From positions 372,001 to 436,000 of the forward strand of contig NW_026705225.1 in the NCBI RefSeq assembly GCF_029867415.1: DNA of 64,000 nt, read 5' to 3'. Position 1 is the stretch's first letter. Each line of letters begins with the position of its first letter. The notes beneath the pieces are model-generated. The model was not told the origin of the DNA. It saw nothing but the letters and a program-made list of their open reading frames with translations, and did no database searches. This document shows, one piece after another, positions 21,627 through 34,389 of the stretch. Both the position numbers and the translations under genes were made by a program. Source of the stretch: Vicia villosa (Eukaryota > Streptophyta > Magnoliopsida > Fabales > Fabaceae).

Positions 21627-22365
21627 TTACACGTTTGGCTCGACGAGCATGCACTCCGCACTACCCTAACTCGTTTCAAACTTAACGCATAATTACATTG
21701 GCCTATAGTAAATCACATTACTACCAAAATACATTGATGATACTAAAATCACCAACAATATCTATCCTAAAAAGACATACAACAAAAATCATTTCTATCA
21801 TCATAAGAAAATGTCTAACATGACACATACTTGTTTTTATTGCAATTATAAAAGTCATACCTCTAATGCATGTTATATTAGAGATATTAATGTACTGTTA
21901 GCTGGAAGTTTTGACGCCAAACTTGATGCAATATTATGAGTAAAAAAGGAAATATTTTTGTAGATGTTTTGGGATTCGACATGAATTTTGCCGGAAAGTT
22001 CTAGTCGAAGTCATCCTTGCATGAGAGGAAGATGTTGGATAGGACTTAGAAATATTTTCTAAGTTTGAGTTATGATTCAACGAAAGCTATACTGAAGTTG
22101 CATTCGACGAGAAGTTTGAATTTGAATTATGGAAGAATAACTGTATTTTGTCCTTATCCAGTTTTAAAGAGAGACGCGAGGAACCTCAGGATAAATGGAA
22201 GACATGTGGACCGAAACGTGTCACTTTCTAGGAGAAAGACCTTTGATAGCGGTTATTTCGACTTAGTATATATATAGGGGTCTTAGTGTTAGGATTTCCG
22301 TGTATTAAGTTGTTGTACAAATACTCATAAATACTCAAAATATCTGTTGAATTGAGAAAAAAGTC
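21509..22365 (+). mobile_element. Nested copia fragment, unit 2
   Basis: Identical arrangement to 13,314-14,170, including the GC-rich block and the TGTTGGATAGG LTR start at 22,033. Confidence 0.6.
21811..21939 (+). CDS. Zinc-knuckle micro-ORF, unit 2
   Basis: Identical to the unit 1 copy (CFYCNYKSHTSNAC). Probably a relic. Confidence 0.6.
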   Translation: MSNMTHTCFYCNYKSHTSNACYIRDINVLLAGSFDAKLDAIL

Positions 22366-22506
22366 ATTGAAAATGTACATTTGAAAACACCATATTTACA
22401 TTTAAATTTAAAGTTCATTTACAATTCCAAAATTTATCTACCATGGTGTAATACGGTGAACTGACTTTTTAATAATCGAAATGTCGCGGTTAAGCATGAG
22501 TCGCCA

Positions 22507-25500
22507 CCGACTTTTATTTTATCCAAACAAATTCGGAAAGGCAAAAAGAAACAGAAAAAAACCTTTTTAAAGAAATCTAAGTTCGGGGGGTAATTTATGC
22601 AAAGGGAAGGTGTAAGGCACCCTTTGCATCCATGGTTTTCCATGGGCTCTTAATTGCTTTGCTTGCTCGTTTGTTTTTTAGAAAAAGCAGATGAAAGAGA
22701 TAGGGACTTTAGCTTGTGAATAAGCGTTGCCCTTTTGAAAAATTATGAGAAAGAATATAATAAAAAGGTTTGAGCATTGAAAGGCAATTAGGGGCAATTA
22801 CCTTAAACTCAGATGATAGGTCTCTTTTTAGCCTTTCAGACTGAAAGGGTCTATCCTTGCCATAAGAGGGCAGGAAGCCTTTCGTTTGGAGGTTGAAGGG
22901 TCATCGAAACATCCTTTGCCATAAGACTGTCCCATGCCATAGGAGGGCAGGTAGTCTAAGGTAAGGATCAGAATAAGCCTTATTCGTAGGCAGCCAGAAG
23001 ATACCTCAGCCTTTTCCGTAGGCAACTTCCGAGGGTCGAGGTCATGTTTGTGTATCGAAGGCAGCATCATTAGGGTCGTATGACCTTTATTTATCGAGGC
23101 AGCATGGCTGAGGTATCCTCGTATTCGAGGGACATGGCTTATTCTGCAAAAACACAAGGCAACAGGCAACAAGGCAACAGAGAGGTTACCCCAAAAGTGT
23201 GCGTGTGTGCAACAATCACGTGGTTAATTCAATCAAATTATCTTGTAATTAGTTATTCTAATTCAATTAACAGGCTTGCACTCCCTAGAATTACTAACCA
23301 CGCAATATAACAAATACGGGGAAGGGAAATTGTAACCAGCGGAGGAGAGGGGAATTGAAACCAGCGGGATATAAAAATAAAAGGCAAAAGGTTTAACACA
23401 AGTAATAATTGAAAATAGGGTTTAGGGTTACCAATACTCGTAGCTTTGGCAGTCGACAACCCCTGAAAATTGGAAAAGAAAGAATAAACAGAGGGGTGAG
23501 TGCATTATCGGTTCGGAGGCAAACGAAATTAACCCTAAAATAAGAAGGTAAAAGCAAATTAAAATAATGAGATATATAAGCAAGGTACTTAGCTCTGATT
23601 TGATCTGATATGGTTGGCGGTCGGCGGAAAGCCTCGGAGGTAACCTTAAAAAATAGCAAAGGCAGAAAAGAGGTGAATGTATGCACAGTTCAAGAAAGGT
23701 TAAGGGCAAACCCTAAAATCAAAAGGAAACAAAATAGACTTTAAAATAAATTAAATACTTAGCTTTGTGAAGGGCGTGGCGCGTAGTCGGAACGTATTTG
23801 AAAAGCAACCCTGAAAAGGCACAGAAAAAGAAATATTTCAGTGTATGGCATGATCTTCGTAAACCCTGATTAGGGTACAAGTTAGCCATGGTTAATAGAA
23901 CAACAAACGAATTAATTGTTGGTTTTCAACCCAATTAATTAAATCAATGAAAAGAAGGTTTCGATTAAATATCTAACCGTAATATTCATTAAAAAAAATT
24001 TATGATTAAGTAAGCTATTTAAAACTATTTTAATTTTATTAGCAAGTAAATCAAATTAATTATTATAAAATAAATACTTTTATAAAAAAAGAAAGAATTT
24101 TAAAAGAAATTTATTTTAAAGGATGTTTAAAATATTAAAAAGAATTAGACAAAATAAATTATTAAGCAAACTATATGATTAAAATAATAATAAAAAAAAG
24201 GAGGAGAGGCTTAGCTGGCGCTGGATTTGGTGTGTACGCATTCAGAGGGTGCACCATAGGAAGGCGTCCCCAGAATCCTTGGATCTGATAGTGGTGTAAT
24301 CTGATGGTGATGGATTGAACGCGCATGATAGTTCCTCTTAATGAGGCGCATGGGATCATAGCTTGATATTTGTTGAAAAAATAACACCAGAGCCAGGGAT
24401 CGAACCCTGAACCCTTGGGTGAAAAGCCTGCGCGCTAACCATTCTTACCACGCATGTTAAGTGATAACGATATGAAACAGACAAAATATATATAAAACAA
24501 ACAGACTAAAAATTTGAACAGAAGGTGCTTCGCGCCCAGGCCCCTTCATATTCTTCGTAAAACCGATTTTGGCTGCTACGATACTGCTGCAAAATTGCTA
24601 CGAACATCATCCTAGCCAAAACCTGCGACCTTCAGATTCATCACATATACCCTATAAATCTCAAATAACAACTCGAATCCATCAAAGGTCCTTTCCTGAA
24701 CATGAAAACGTAACCGATTTCGACCAATTTGACTTCTATCAATATGGCCCCAAATTAAGATTTATGAACCCTAACTATGGCGAATTGCCATTCTTGTACT
24801 AAAACTCATAATTAACGATGCAAACATAATCCAAACAATCGTATGAACATGAATATATGCTTGAGAATCATTTTAAATCGCTTAAATCGATAAGTAGAGT
24901 TTGAGAAATTTTGGGCAAACCGTGAATGTGCAGATGATGATTCTGGACGCTTTGAAGGTATGAGTTGATCTAGTTCGCTTCAGAGCAGGCCTGGGAAGCT
25001 ATTTGAGTCTTTAGAACGGCTCGAATCCTTCTTCAAATCCGAGAACGAATTGCTCTTTTCTTTGAAGTTTTGGATCTCGTAAGAACTCCTTTTGGCTGCA
25101 ATCCGTGTCCAAAAAAACCCTCTAATGCGTTGTCCAAGCTGCATACTTATAGTTACATGACTTAGGGTAAACAAATGTGGAGAGAATCTACTTGAATCTT
25201 TATTTGCAAATTGTGAAGAATTGATTGAAATATGCCTCCAATCTTTCTAATTTTTTGTCCAATTTCAATATTCTCTTCCCAATATTTTTAATCACAAAAT
25301 CTGATTTAATTATCCTGATATTCTCATCACATAATAGACCTAAAAATCAAATCTTTGATTTTCTATTATTTAATTAATTAAATTGAATTTTAAAATGAAT
25401 TAAAAATCAAGATAAATAAAATAAATAATAAAATGGCATGGGATTCGGTCATGAGTCTTCTAATAAGATTAGAATCATGTTTGGATCAAAGAAGTATGGG

Positions 25501-25813
25501 CCCATTTGGAGATATTTGGAGTTTTGGCTCTACTTTGACCACAGTTGACCTTTTAGGTCAACCAGTCGACTGTTGACTTTCTGAACTTTTGAATGACCAG
25601 AGCTTTGAGATAGGTATTGATACTTGTCATGGAGATAGTGTGAGATGTATTAAGCCATATGAGATGTCTTGGAGTCATTGATTCACTGATTTTCCTTTGA
25701 ATGAGCCAGACCCTGGTTTTAGAGCCTTGTATAGGAGAGTGTGTCTTGGAGCTTTGTGTATTGATTTGTATTTGTGTAAGAGAAATTGTATGGGCAAATT
25801 TTGGGGTATGACA
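22507..25813 (-). mobile_element. LTR of unit 2
   Basis: Runs from the LTR start at 25,813 to the primer site TGGCGACTC (plus 22,498-22,506). It serves at once as the right LTR of one unit and the left LTR of the next. Confidence 0.6.
24385..24457 (-). repeat. tRNA-derived segment, unit 2
   Basis: Copy of the A-box/B-box segment described in unit 1. Confidence 0.5.
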
Positions 25814-26290
25814 GTTGCCCCTGTTCAATTATCTTAAACCTGAAGATGTAGAGTGGTTTGTATGCCAGTCGGTATCTGAAGGTGGAAGATGATTGAACAC
25901 TAGAATACCAAGAAATTTGCCCTAGCTGAAGTAGGGACTTTTTTCGGAGATGGGCTTAAAGATGCCATCCAGGCCTTGAGAAAAAGTTTATTGGAGATGC
26001 CATCCAGGTGTTTGGAGTAGATGTATGATTGAGACGGACTTGATAGACTTGAGAGTCAGAATACGTCGTACGTTAGACTGTATCTGAAGGATATAATTAG
26101 GATGAGTCGTACGTTAGACTGAATCCACGGTACTGAGAAGTGATTGTTGGAGATTGGTCGTATCAGTAACGTTCGTGATGATAGAATTAGATCTTCGAAT
26201 GTTGATCGTGTCAGCACCGTTCGTAGTAACCGAATTAGATCTTGGATTGTTTCTGAATTGTGTCTTGAATGAGTGTCAAAAGATGAGAGT

Positions 26291-26694
26291 TGTAAGAATG
26301 TTTCAGAAGTCTGGGGGTCAAGCTTCCAGAATGTGCATCTGTTTGGAATTTTCAGAATGTCCGGGGTTCGAGCTTCCGGAATGTGTATCTGATAAGAATG
26401 TTTCAGAAGTATGGGGGTCATGCTTCCAGAATGTGCATCTGATTGGAATTTTCAGAATGTCCGGGGTTCGAGCTTCCGGAATGTGTATCTGATAAGAATG
26501 TTTCAGAAGTCTGGGGGTCATGCTTCCAGAATGTGCATCTGATTGGAATTTTCAGAATGTCCGGGGTTCTAGCTTCCGGAATGTGTATCTGATAAGAATG
26601 TTTCAGAAGTCTGGGGGTCATGCTTCCAGAATGTGCATCTGATTGAAATTTTCAGAATGTCCGGGGTTCGAGCTTCCGGAATGTATATCTGATT
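26291..26694. repeat. 100-bp tandem repeat x4 (unit 3)
   Basis: Same four copies as in units 1 and 2. The absence of copy-number variation in such a changeable repeat again argues for recent duplication. Confidence 0.9.
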
Positions 26695-28855
26695 AAGATT
26701 GATTTGTTAATGATATTCGTCTGCTTGGGAACCTACCTGAAAGACAAAGTTAGCAGCATGCATTGCCATGATGCATGCATTTATGTGACGAGTCTCTCAA
26801 AATAAATGAGAAACTTGTATGTTATGTATGAATTTATTATGAGGTAATGTATGCAATGTATGAATATATGATATATGATTGATGCTATTTGGAATGTTTT
26901 GAGAAAATAAATCTCTGTATCATTGTGATTTTGATGTTTGATCTTGTCTTGAAGATGCTCAGCTGGGGATTTATGGTTTCTGCTTGGGGATGATCAGTAA
27001 CTTGATGTACCCTAATTGGGGAGAAAAGATATTAGTAAACCATGATGGAGAAGAGCGAAGTGTTGGAGAACCGGTAGTGTTGAAGATGTAAACTCTGTTG
27101 GGGAGCTATTTCTTTTGTCGGATGAGTACGTTTGAAGATATCTTCTTTGAAGATTACTCTGTGGGGATATGATCTTGTGAAGTCGACTCTGTATAGAAGC
27201 ATGAATGCCTTGAATATTGCCCCCAGTGATTACAGCACTTTGCCATTCCTGGATTTGTGTTGATTAGGACATGTCAATGGATATTGATCGAAGCGTTGAA
27301 CATGCCTTGTATAACTTTGCCCCAGCTAGTAGGAACTTGAAGAGGTTCAACTCGCGAGGCCTTTATGAAGTGTATACTGTAGGTGACATGCCCCTAGTAA
27401 TCGTACACTTAGGGTGATGCCCCTGACTGTTTGGAATCTTGACTTGATTTCCCCAGATTGATTGGGCAAAACGTGTCATGCCCCTTGTATATGTAGGAGA
27501 CATTGCTTCTTGGAGTAATCTTGTCTGTCGGGATAACTTTCAGTCATTAGTTGTACCCTATGCAAATTCTTTCTGTTGCTAACATTTGAAATTATGTAGC
27601 AGAATTTGTTTAATAATGAACTCATGAGATGCAATGCATACGTTTGTCTTGAGCTTTTTGAAAACATTTAAAACAGGAGATGTAAAAGCGTGATATTTTT
27701 TAAAAAAACATGATGTTCGTAACAACGTGATGTTTGTAAAAAAGAAATGTCAACTCAGCATATTTGGTAAACCTTAAGGAGTCAGGATACCTTTTTAGTG
27801 ACAGTATACTTTCGAACTAACCATGCTTCAGTTAGGACTTTCAAGGATTGTAACGTGGCTTGGTTCACGGTTTAAGAAACAATGGATAATGGCTCAAAAT
27901 TTATTTATACCCATCCCAATCTTCGTGATGTTCTTCGATCCTATGCTCGGTTAATTCAACTTATGCATTCGGGTTCCAAGAGATTTCTGGATTTGCGCCT
28001 TTGATAATGTTGATGGTTCATAAGCAAAGAGAACTTTTGAGATGGCAGTCACTTCTTCCTTTTGGTAGTCACAACGTTGTGTTGTTCATGAATTTGTTGA
28101 CTTCCTTTTTTTCCATCTTTTTGATATCCCTAACTTTTGCCTGAACTGTCTATTTTGAGCTTACAGTCAGCGGGATGCCTTGATTTTTGTCTAAGTCTTC
28201 TTTTTTGATTTGTGACTTAGCAGGCTTTTGTATATATGTTTTTTCCATTTTTTTTGAAAGATATTGACTGCCTTGTTTGATGATTGATGAACCGTCATTG
28301 TCTTTTGATTGACATCTCCAACACTTCTTTGATGTGTGCGGATGAACGCTTGTGATTGAAACCTTTGTTGAAAGGTGTACTGAATGATTCTCTTAAAATA
28401 GAATGCACAGCCAAATTAACTGAGAACTACCCTGCCCCAGGTTATGATCAAGGGTTTTAATTAGTACAAGAAAGAAACTTCTACTTCTTAGGCTCGAAGG
28501 GGTTGACGAGGGATTAACATCCTTATATCTCCACTGTTTAGGAATTGAAACAATGCCTGTACATCATCAGCATAGTCCGTTCGAAAGCATACTGTATGAG
28601 GTTGCGGTATCATTTTCGTCATCCTCCCTCAAAAGGCATACAACTTTAGCAGGAGTTGAGTATCATAAAACATATGCAGAGTAAAGACATAATTTAAAAT
28701 GAGTGATAGCGAAATGATTTATTCAAGACAAACATATGCAATGCACTGATGATGATTATTAAAACAGATAATGTCTATCATAAGTCGAATGTTTAAACAA
28801 ACAGAATAGAAATTGCAAATGAAAGTAAATCTAATGATCTAAAAAGTTCATCCTT

Positions 28856-29821
28856 CTAGCCATCCATAACATTAGCAATCTTGTTGTGATTAGGCATGGG
28901 AGCAGTGATCACATTAGGAGTTGCAGGGGTGTCGAACGAAATTTCGCCAGCGTCGATCATATCTTGGATCTTGTTCTTCAATGTCCAGCAGTTGTCAGTG
29001 TCATGTCCAGGACTATTGGAGTGATATGCACACCTCGCGTTGGGATTATAACGAGGGGAGGAAGTGTTGGGATTTGGATGAGGAGCTATCTGTATAAGTA
29101 GCTCTGCTTTCAACAAGTGTTGCAGCGCTTGAGTCAAAGACATGTTGATCTTTGTGAATTGTCTTTTGGATGCGCTTTGTTTACGTTGGTTGTTTTGTTG
29201 TTGTATCGATGCTTGATTAGAGACCAAAATTGCCCCAACAGTGTCAGATTCATTCCTCCCATTGTATGACTTTTTTACAGTACCGGAAGAAGTAGCCACC
29301 TGAATTTTTCCGCTTCGGATACCACTTTCAACGCGTTCTCCAGTCAGTATAAGCTCAGTGAATCCAGATGATGAACTTCCCAGCAAATGACTATAGAAAG
29401 GGCCAGTTAGTGTATTCATGAACATATCTACCATATCTCTGTCAGCCAAAGAAGGTTTGACTCTTCCAGCTAGATCTCTCCATTTTTGAGCATACTCCTT
29501 GAAACTTTCCTTGGGTCCCATAGACATGCTTTGCAGTTGCATGCGAGTCGGTGCAAGGTCAGAATTATATTGATATTGCTTATAGAAAGCAACAACCATA
29601 TCTTCCCAGGTACGGATATTGGTACCCTCCAGCTGATAATACCATTCTAGTTGAGTTCCAGATAAGCTCTCTTGAAAGAAATGGATCCAGAGTTTCTTAT
29701 CAGCAGGGCGCTGCCCCGCACCCCGCCAGGGGCTCTGCCCCTTGGACCCCGACGGGGCGCTGCCCCGCACCCCGCCAGGGGCTACGCCCCTTGGAACCCC
29801 ATTTCTATTATTCGTATTCAA
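28856..29821 (-). CDS. Gag-like ORF, unit 3
   Basis: As in units 1 and 2, except that TWEDLVV is TWEDMVV. The changed codon supplies an in-frame ATG inside the capsid domain, upstream of the first ATG of the other copies. Confidence 0.75.
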   Translation of the reverse strand: MNTNNRNGVPRGVAPGGVRGSAPSGSKGQSPWRGAGQRPADKKLWIHFFQESLSGTQLEWYYQLEGTNIRTWEDMVVAFYKQYQYNSDLAPTRMQLQSMSMGPKESFKEYAQKWRDLAGRVKPSLADRDMVDMFMNTLTGPFYSHLLGSSSSGFTELILTGERVESGIRSGKIQVATSSGTVKKSYNGRNESDTVGAILVSNQASIQQQNNQRKQSASKRQFTKINMSLTQALQHLLKAELLIQIAPHPNPNTSSPRYNPNARCAYHSNSPGHDTDNCWTLKNKIQDMIDAGEISFDTPATPNVITAPMPNHNKIANVMDG

Positions 29822-30560
29822 TTACACGTTTGGCTCGACGAGCATGCACTCCGCACTACCCTAACTCGTTTCAAACTTAACGCATAATTACATTGGCCTA
29901 TAGTAAATCACATTACTACCAAAATACATTGATGATACTAAAATCACCAACAATATCTATCCTAAAAAGACATACAACAAAAATCATTTCTATCATCATA
30001 AGAAAATGTCTAACATGACACATACTTGTTTTTATTGCAATTATAAAAGTCATACCTCTAATGCATGTTATATTAGAGATATTAATGTACTGTTAGCTGG
30101 AAGTTTTGACGCCAAACTTGATGCAATATTATGAGTAAAAAAGGAAATATTTTTGTAGATGTTTTGGGATTCGACATGAATTTTGCCGGAAAGTTCTAGT
30201 CGAAGTCATCCTTGCATGAGAGGAAGATGTTGGATAGGACTTAGAAATATTTTCTAAGTTTGAGTTATGATTCAACGAAAGCTATACTGAAGTTGCATTC
30301 GACGAGAAGTTTGAATTTGAATTATGGAAGAATAACTGTATTTTGTCCTTATCCAGTTTTAAAGAGAGACGCGAGGAACCTCAGGATAAATGGAAGACAT
30401 GTGGACCGAAACGTGTCACTTTCTAGGAGAAAGACCTTTGATAGCGGTTATTTCGACTTAGTATATATATAGGGGTCTTAGTGTTAGGATTTCCGTGTAT
30501 TAAGTTGTTGTACAAATACTCATAAATACTCAAAATATCTGTTGAATTGAGAAAAAAGTC
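29704..30560 (+). mobile_element. Nested copia fragment, unit 3
   Basis: Same insertion and junctions as in units 1 and 2. Confidence 0.6.
30006..30134 (+). CDS. Zinc-knuckle micro-ORF, unit 3
   Basis: Identical to the other two copies. Confidence 0.6.
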   Translation: MSNMTHTCFYCNYKSHTSNACYIRDINVLLAGSFDAKLDAIL

Positions 30561-30701
30561 ATTGAAAATGTACATTTGAAAACACCATATTTACATTTAA
30601 ATTTAAAGTTCATTTACAATTCCAAAATTTATCTACCATGGTGTAATACGGTGAACTGACTTTTTAATAATCGAAATGTCGCGGTTAAGCATGAGTCGCC
30701 A

Positions 30702-33700
30702 CCGACTTTTATTTTATCCAAACAAATTCGGAAAGGCAAAAAGAAACAGAAAAAAACCTTTTTAAAGAAATCTAAGTTCGGGGGGTAATTTATGCAAAGG
30801 GAAGGTGTAAGGCACCCTTTGCATCCATGGTTTTCCATGGGCTCTTAATTGCTTTGCTTGCTCGTTTGTTTTTTAGAAAAAGCAGATGAAAGAGATAGGG
30901 ACTTTAGCTTGTGAATAAGCGTTGCCCTTTTGAAAAATTATGAGAAAGAATATAATAAAAAGGTTTGAGCATTGCAAGGCAATTAGGGGCAATTACCTTA
31001 AACTCAGATGATAGGTCTCTTTTTAGCCTTTCAGACTGAAAGGGTCTATCCTTGCCATAAGAGGGCAGGAAGCCTTTCGTTTGGAGGTTGAAGGGTCATC
31101 GAAACATCCTTTGCCATAAGACTGTCCCATGCCATAGGAGGGCAGGTAGTCTAAGGTAAGGATCAGAATAAGCCTTATTCGTAGGCAGCCAGAAGATACC
31201 TCAGCCTTTTCCGTAGGCAACTTCCGAGGGTCGAGGTCATGTTTGTGTATCGAAGGCAGCATCATTAGGGTCGTATGACCTTTATTTATCGAGGCAGCAT
31301 GGCTGAGGTATCCTCGTATTCGAGGGACATGGCTTATTCTGCAAAAACACAAGGCAACAGGCAACAAGGCAACAGAGAGGTTACCCCAAAAGTGTGCGTG
31401 TGTGCAACAATCACGTGGTTAATTCAATCAAATTATCTTGTAATTAGTTATTCTAATTCAATTAACAGGCTTGCACTCCCTAGAATTACTAACCACGCAA
31501 TATAACAAATACGGGGAAGGGAAATTGTAACCAGCGGAGGAGAGGGGAATTGAAACCAGCGGGATATAAAAATAAAAGGCAAAAGGTTTAACACAAGTAA
31601 TAATTGAAAATAGGGTTTAGGGTTACCAATACTCGTAGCTTTGGCAGTCGACAACCCCTGAAAATTGGAAAAGAAAGAATAAACAGAGGGGTGAGTGCAT
31701 TATCGGTTCGGAGGCAAACGAAATTAACCCTAAAATAAGAAGGTAAAAGCAAATTAAAATAATGAGATATATAAGCAAGGTACTTAGCTCTGATTTGATC
31801 TGATATGGTTGGCGGTCGGCGGAAAGCCTCGGAGGTAACCTTAAAAAATAGCAAAGGCAGAAAAGAGGTGAATGTATGCACAGTTCAAGAAAGGTTAAGG
31901 GCAAACCCTAAAATCAAAAGGAAACAAAATAGACTTTAAAATAAATTAAATACTTAGCTTTGTGAAGGGCGTGGCGCGTAGTCGGAACGTATTTGAAAAG
32001 CAACCCTGAAAAGGCACAGAAAAAGAAATATTTCAGTGTATGGCATGATCTTCGTAAACCCTGATTAGGGTACAAGTTAGCCATGGTTAATAGAACAACA
32101 AACGAATTAATTGTTGGTTTTCAACCCAATTAATTAAATCAATGAAAAGAAGGTTTCGATTAAATATCTAACCGTAATATTCATTAAAAAAAATTTATGA
32201 TTAAGTAAGCTATTTAAAACTATTTTAATTTTATTAGCAAGTAAATCAAATTAATTATTATAAAATAAATACTTTTATAAAAAAAGAAAGAATTTTAAAA
32301 GAAATTTATTTTAAAGGATGTTTAAAATATTAAAAAGAATTAGACAAAATAAATTATTAAGCAAACTATATGATTAAAATAATAATAAAAAAAAGGAGGA
32401 GAGGCTTAGCTGGCGCTGGATTTGGTGTGTACGCATTCAGAGGGTGCACCATAGGAAGGCGTCCCCAGAATCCTTGGATCTGATAGTGGTGTAATCTGAT
32501 GGTGATGGATTGAACGCGCATGATAGTTCCTCTTAATGAGGCGCATGGGATCATAGCTTGATATTTGTTGAAAAAATAACACCAGAGCCAGGGATCGAAC
32601 CCTGAACCCTTGGGTGAAAAGCCTGCGCGCTAACCATTCTTACCACGCATGTTAAGTGATAACGATATGAAACAGACAAAATATATATAAAACAAACAGA
32701 CTAAAAATTTGAACAGAAGGAGCTTCGCGCCCAGGCCCCTTCATCTTCTTCGTAAAACCGATTTTGGCTGCTACGATACTGCTGCAAAATTGCTACGAAC
32801 ATCATCCTAGCCAAAACCTGCGACCTTCAGATTCATCACATATACCCTATAAATCTCAAATAACAACTCGAATCCATCAAAGGTCCTTTCCTGAACATGA
32901 AAACGTAACCGATTTCGACCAATTTGACTTCTATCAATATGGCCCCAAATTAAGATTTATGAACCCTAACTATGGCGAATTGCCATTCTTGTACTAAAAC
33001 TCATAATTAACGATGCAAACATAATCCAAACAATCGTATGAACATGAATATATGCTTGAGAATCATTTTAAATCGCTTAAATCGATAAGTAGAGTTTGAG
33101 AAATTTTGGGCAAACCGTGAATGTGCAGATGATGATTCTGGACGCTTTGAAGGTATGAGTTGATCTAGTTCGCTTCAGAGCAGGCCTGGGAAGCTATTTG
33201 AGTCTTTAGAACGGCTCGAATCCTTCTTCAAATCCGAGAACGAATTGCTCTTTTCTTTGAAGTTTTGGATCTCGTAAGAACTCCTTTTGGCTGCAATCCG
33301 TGTCCAAAAAAACCCTCTAATGCGTTGTCCAAGCTGCATACTTATAGTTACATGACTTAGGGTAAACAAATGTGGAGAGAATCTACTTGAATCTTTATTT
33401 GCAAATTGTGAAGAATTGATTGAAATATGCCTCCAATCTTTCTAATTTTTTGTCCAATTTCAATATTCTCTTCCCAATATTTTTAATCACAAAATCTGAT
33501 TTAATTATCCTGATATTCTCATCACATAATAGACCTAAAAATCAAATCTTTGATTTTCTATTATTTAATTAATTAAATTGAATTTTAAAATGAATTAAAA
33601 ATCAAGATAAATAAAATAAATAATAAAATGGCATGGGATTCGGTCATGAGTCTTCTAATAAGATTAGAATCATGTTTGGATCAAAGAAGTATGGGCCCAT

Positions 33701-34008
33701 TTGGAGATATTTGGAGTTTTGGCTCTACTTTGACCACAGTTGACCTTTTAGGTCAACCAGTCGACTGTTGACTTTCTGAACTTTTGAATGACCAGAGCTT
33801 TGAGATAGGTATTGATACTTGTCATGGAGATAGTGTGAGATGTATTAAGCCATATGAGATGTCTTGGAGTCATTGATTCACTGATTTTCCTTTGAATGAG
33901 CCAGACCCTGGTTTTAGAGCCTTGTATAGGAGAGTGTGTCTTGGAGCTTTGTGTATTGATTTGTATTTGTGTAAGAGAAATTGTATGGGCAAATTTTGGG
34001 GTATGACA
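30702..34008 (-). mobile_element. LTR of unit 3 (outermost 5' LTR)
   Basis: Begins with minus-strand TGTCATACCCC at 34,008. The primer site is at plus 30,693-30,701. The base after the LTR terminus starts a different sequence (CATGGCAAG), so this is a genuine element terminus. Confidence 0.65.
32580..32652 (-). repeat. tRNA-derived segment, unit 3
   Basis: Copy of the A-box/B-box segment described in unit 1. Confidence 0.5.
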
Positions 34009-34270
34009 CATGGCAAGTTATTTTAATAAAGCACTCTTTATTGCAATGTCCTTTACATATTCTGCAAGTTATACCTTTTAACCTTTTAAACAACATTCTC
34101 CGAATCATGAATGTTGTCAAAGCGTTCAACATTCTAGAAAACCTAATTTTAATAATGGCCCATGTCCTAAGATTCACTGGTTGATCCTGTAAAGTTAACC
34201 TTTTTTTGGAGATCAGGGGTTGTTTACCAAGTTTCACGGTAAACAAATAGGCATGCCTAGTGGGACAATA
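34009..34270 (+). mobile_element. Gypsy LTR remnant and primer site
   Basis: Ends TTTCACGGTAAACA, then AATAGGCATGCCTAGTGGGAC, which resembles the leader TTGGCACGCCCAGTGGGAC common after LTRs of legume Ty3/gypsy elements. The left part of the LTR is cut off by the tandem array at 34,008. Confidence 0.5.
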
Positions 34271-34389
34271 TTGTAGATTAGAATATATTTTCTTGGGAAA
34301 ATTTTTGTATAAAGTTCTTCATTGTACCATCTCTCTGTTAAACTTCATTGTATGATACTAAGAAGTGGTAAAATAGCCACAAACAATAG

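Larger units (their letters stand above)
17619..25813 (-). mobile_element. Ogre/Tat-like non-autonomous element, unit 2
   Basis: Same organisation as unit 1 shifted by 8,195 bp. The only difference I noticed is CATTGAAAGG in place of CATTGCAAGG near 22,778. Units 1 and 2 share bases that differ in unit 3 near 29,598, 32,721 and 32,745. Confidence 0.75.
9409..34008 (-). repeat. Tandem array of three 8,195-bp LTR-internal units
   Basis: Every feature from 9,424 on recurs at +8,195 and +16,390, giving three head-to-tail units (9,424-17,618; 17,619-25,813; 25,814-34,008) plus 15 bp of a fourth at the left (9,409-9,423). The right edge is exactly the LTR start (minus-strand TGTCATACCCC). Copies are near identical. 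Differences I noticed: an A in unit 2 near 22,778; gag Leu to Met in unit 3 near 29,598; and two base changes in unit 3 near 32,721 and 32,745. The order is LTR-INT-LTR-INT-LTR-INT without a terminal LTR. Confidence 0.95.
25814..34008 (-). mobile_element. Ogre/Tat-like non-autonomous element, unit 3
   Basis: The rightmost unit, which is the 5'-most in element orientation. Its LTR starts at 34,008 and abuts unrelated gypsy sequence. It carries the most private differences I noticed: gag Leu to Met near 29,598, and two substitutions in the LTR near 32,721 and 32,745. Confidence 0.75.
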
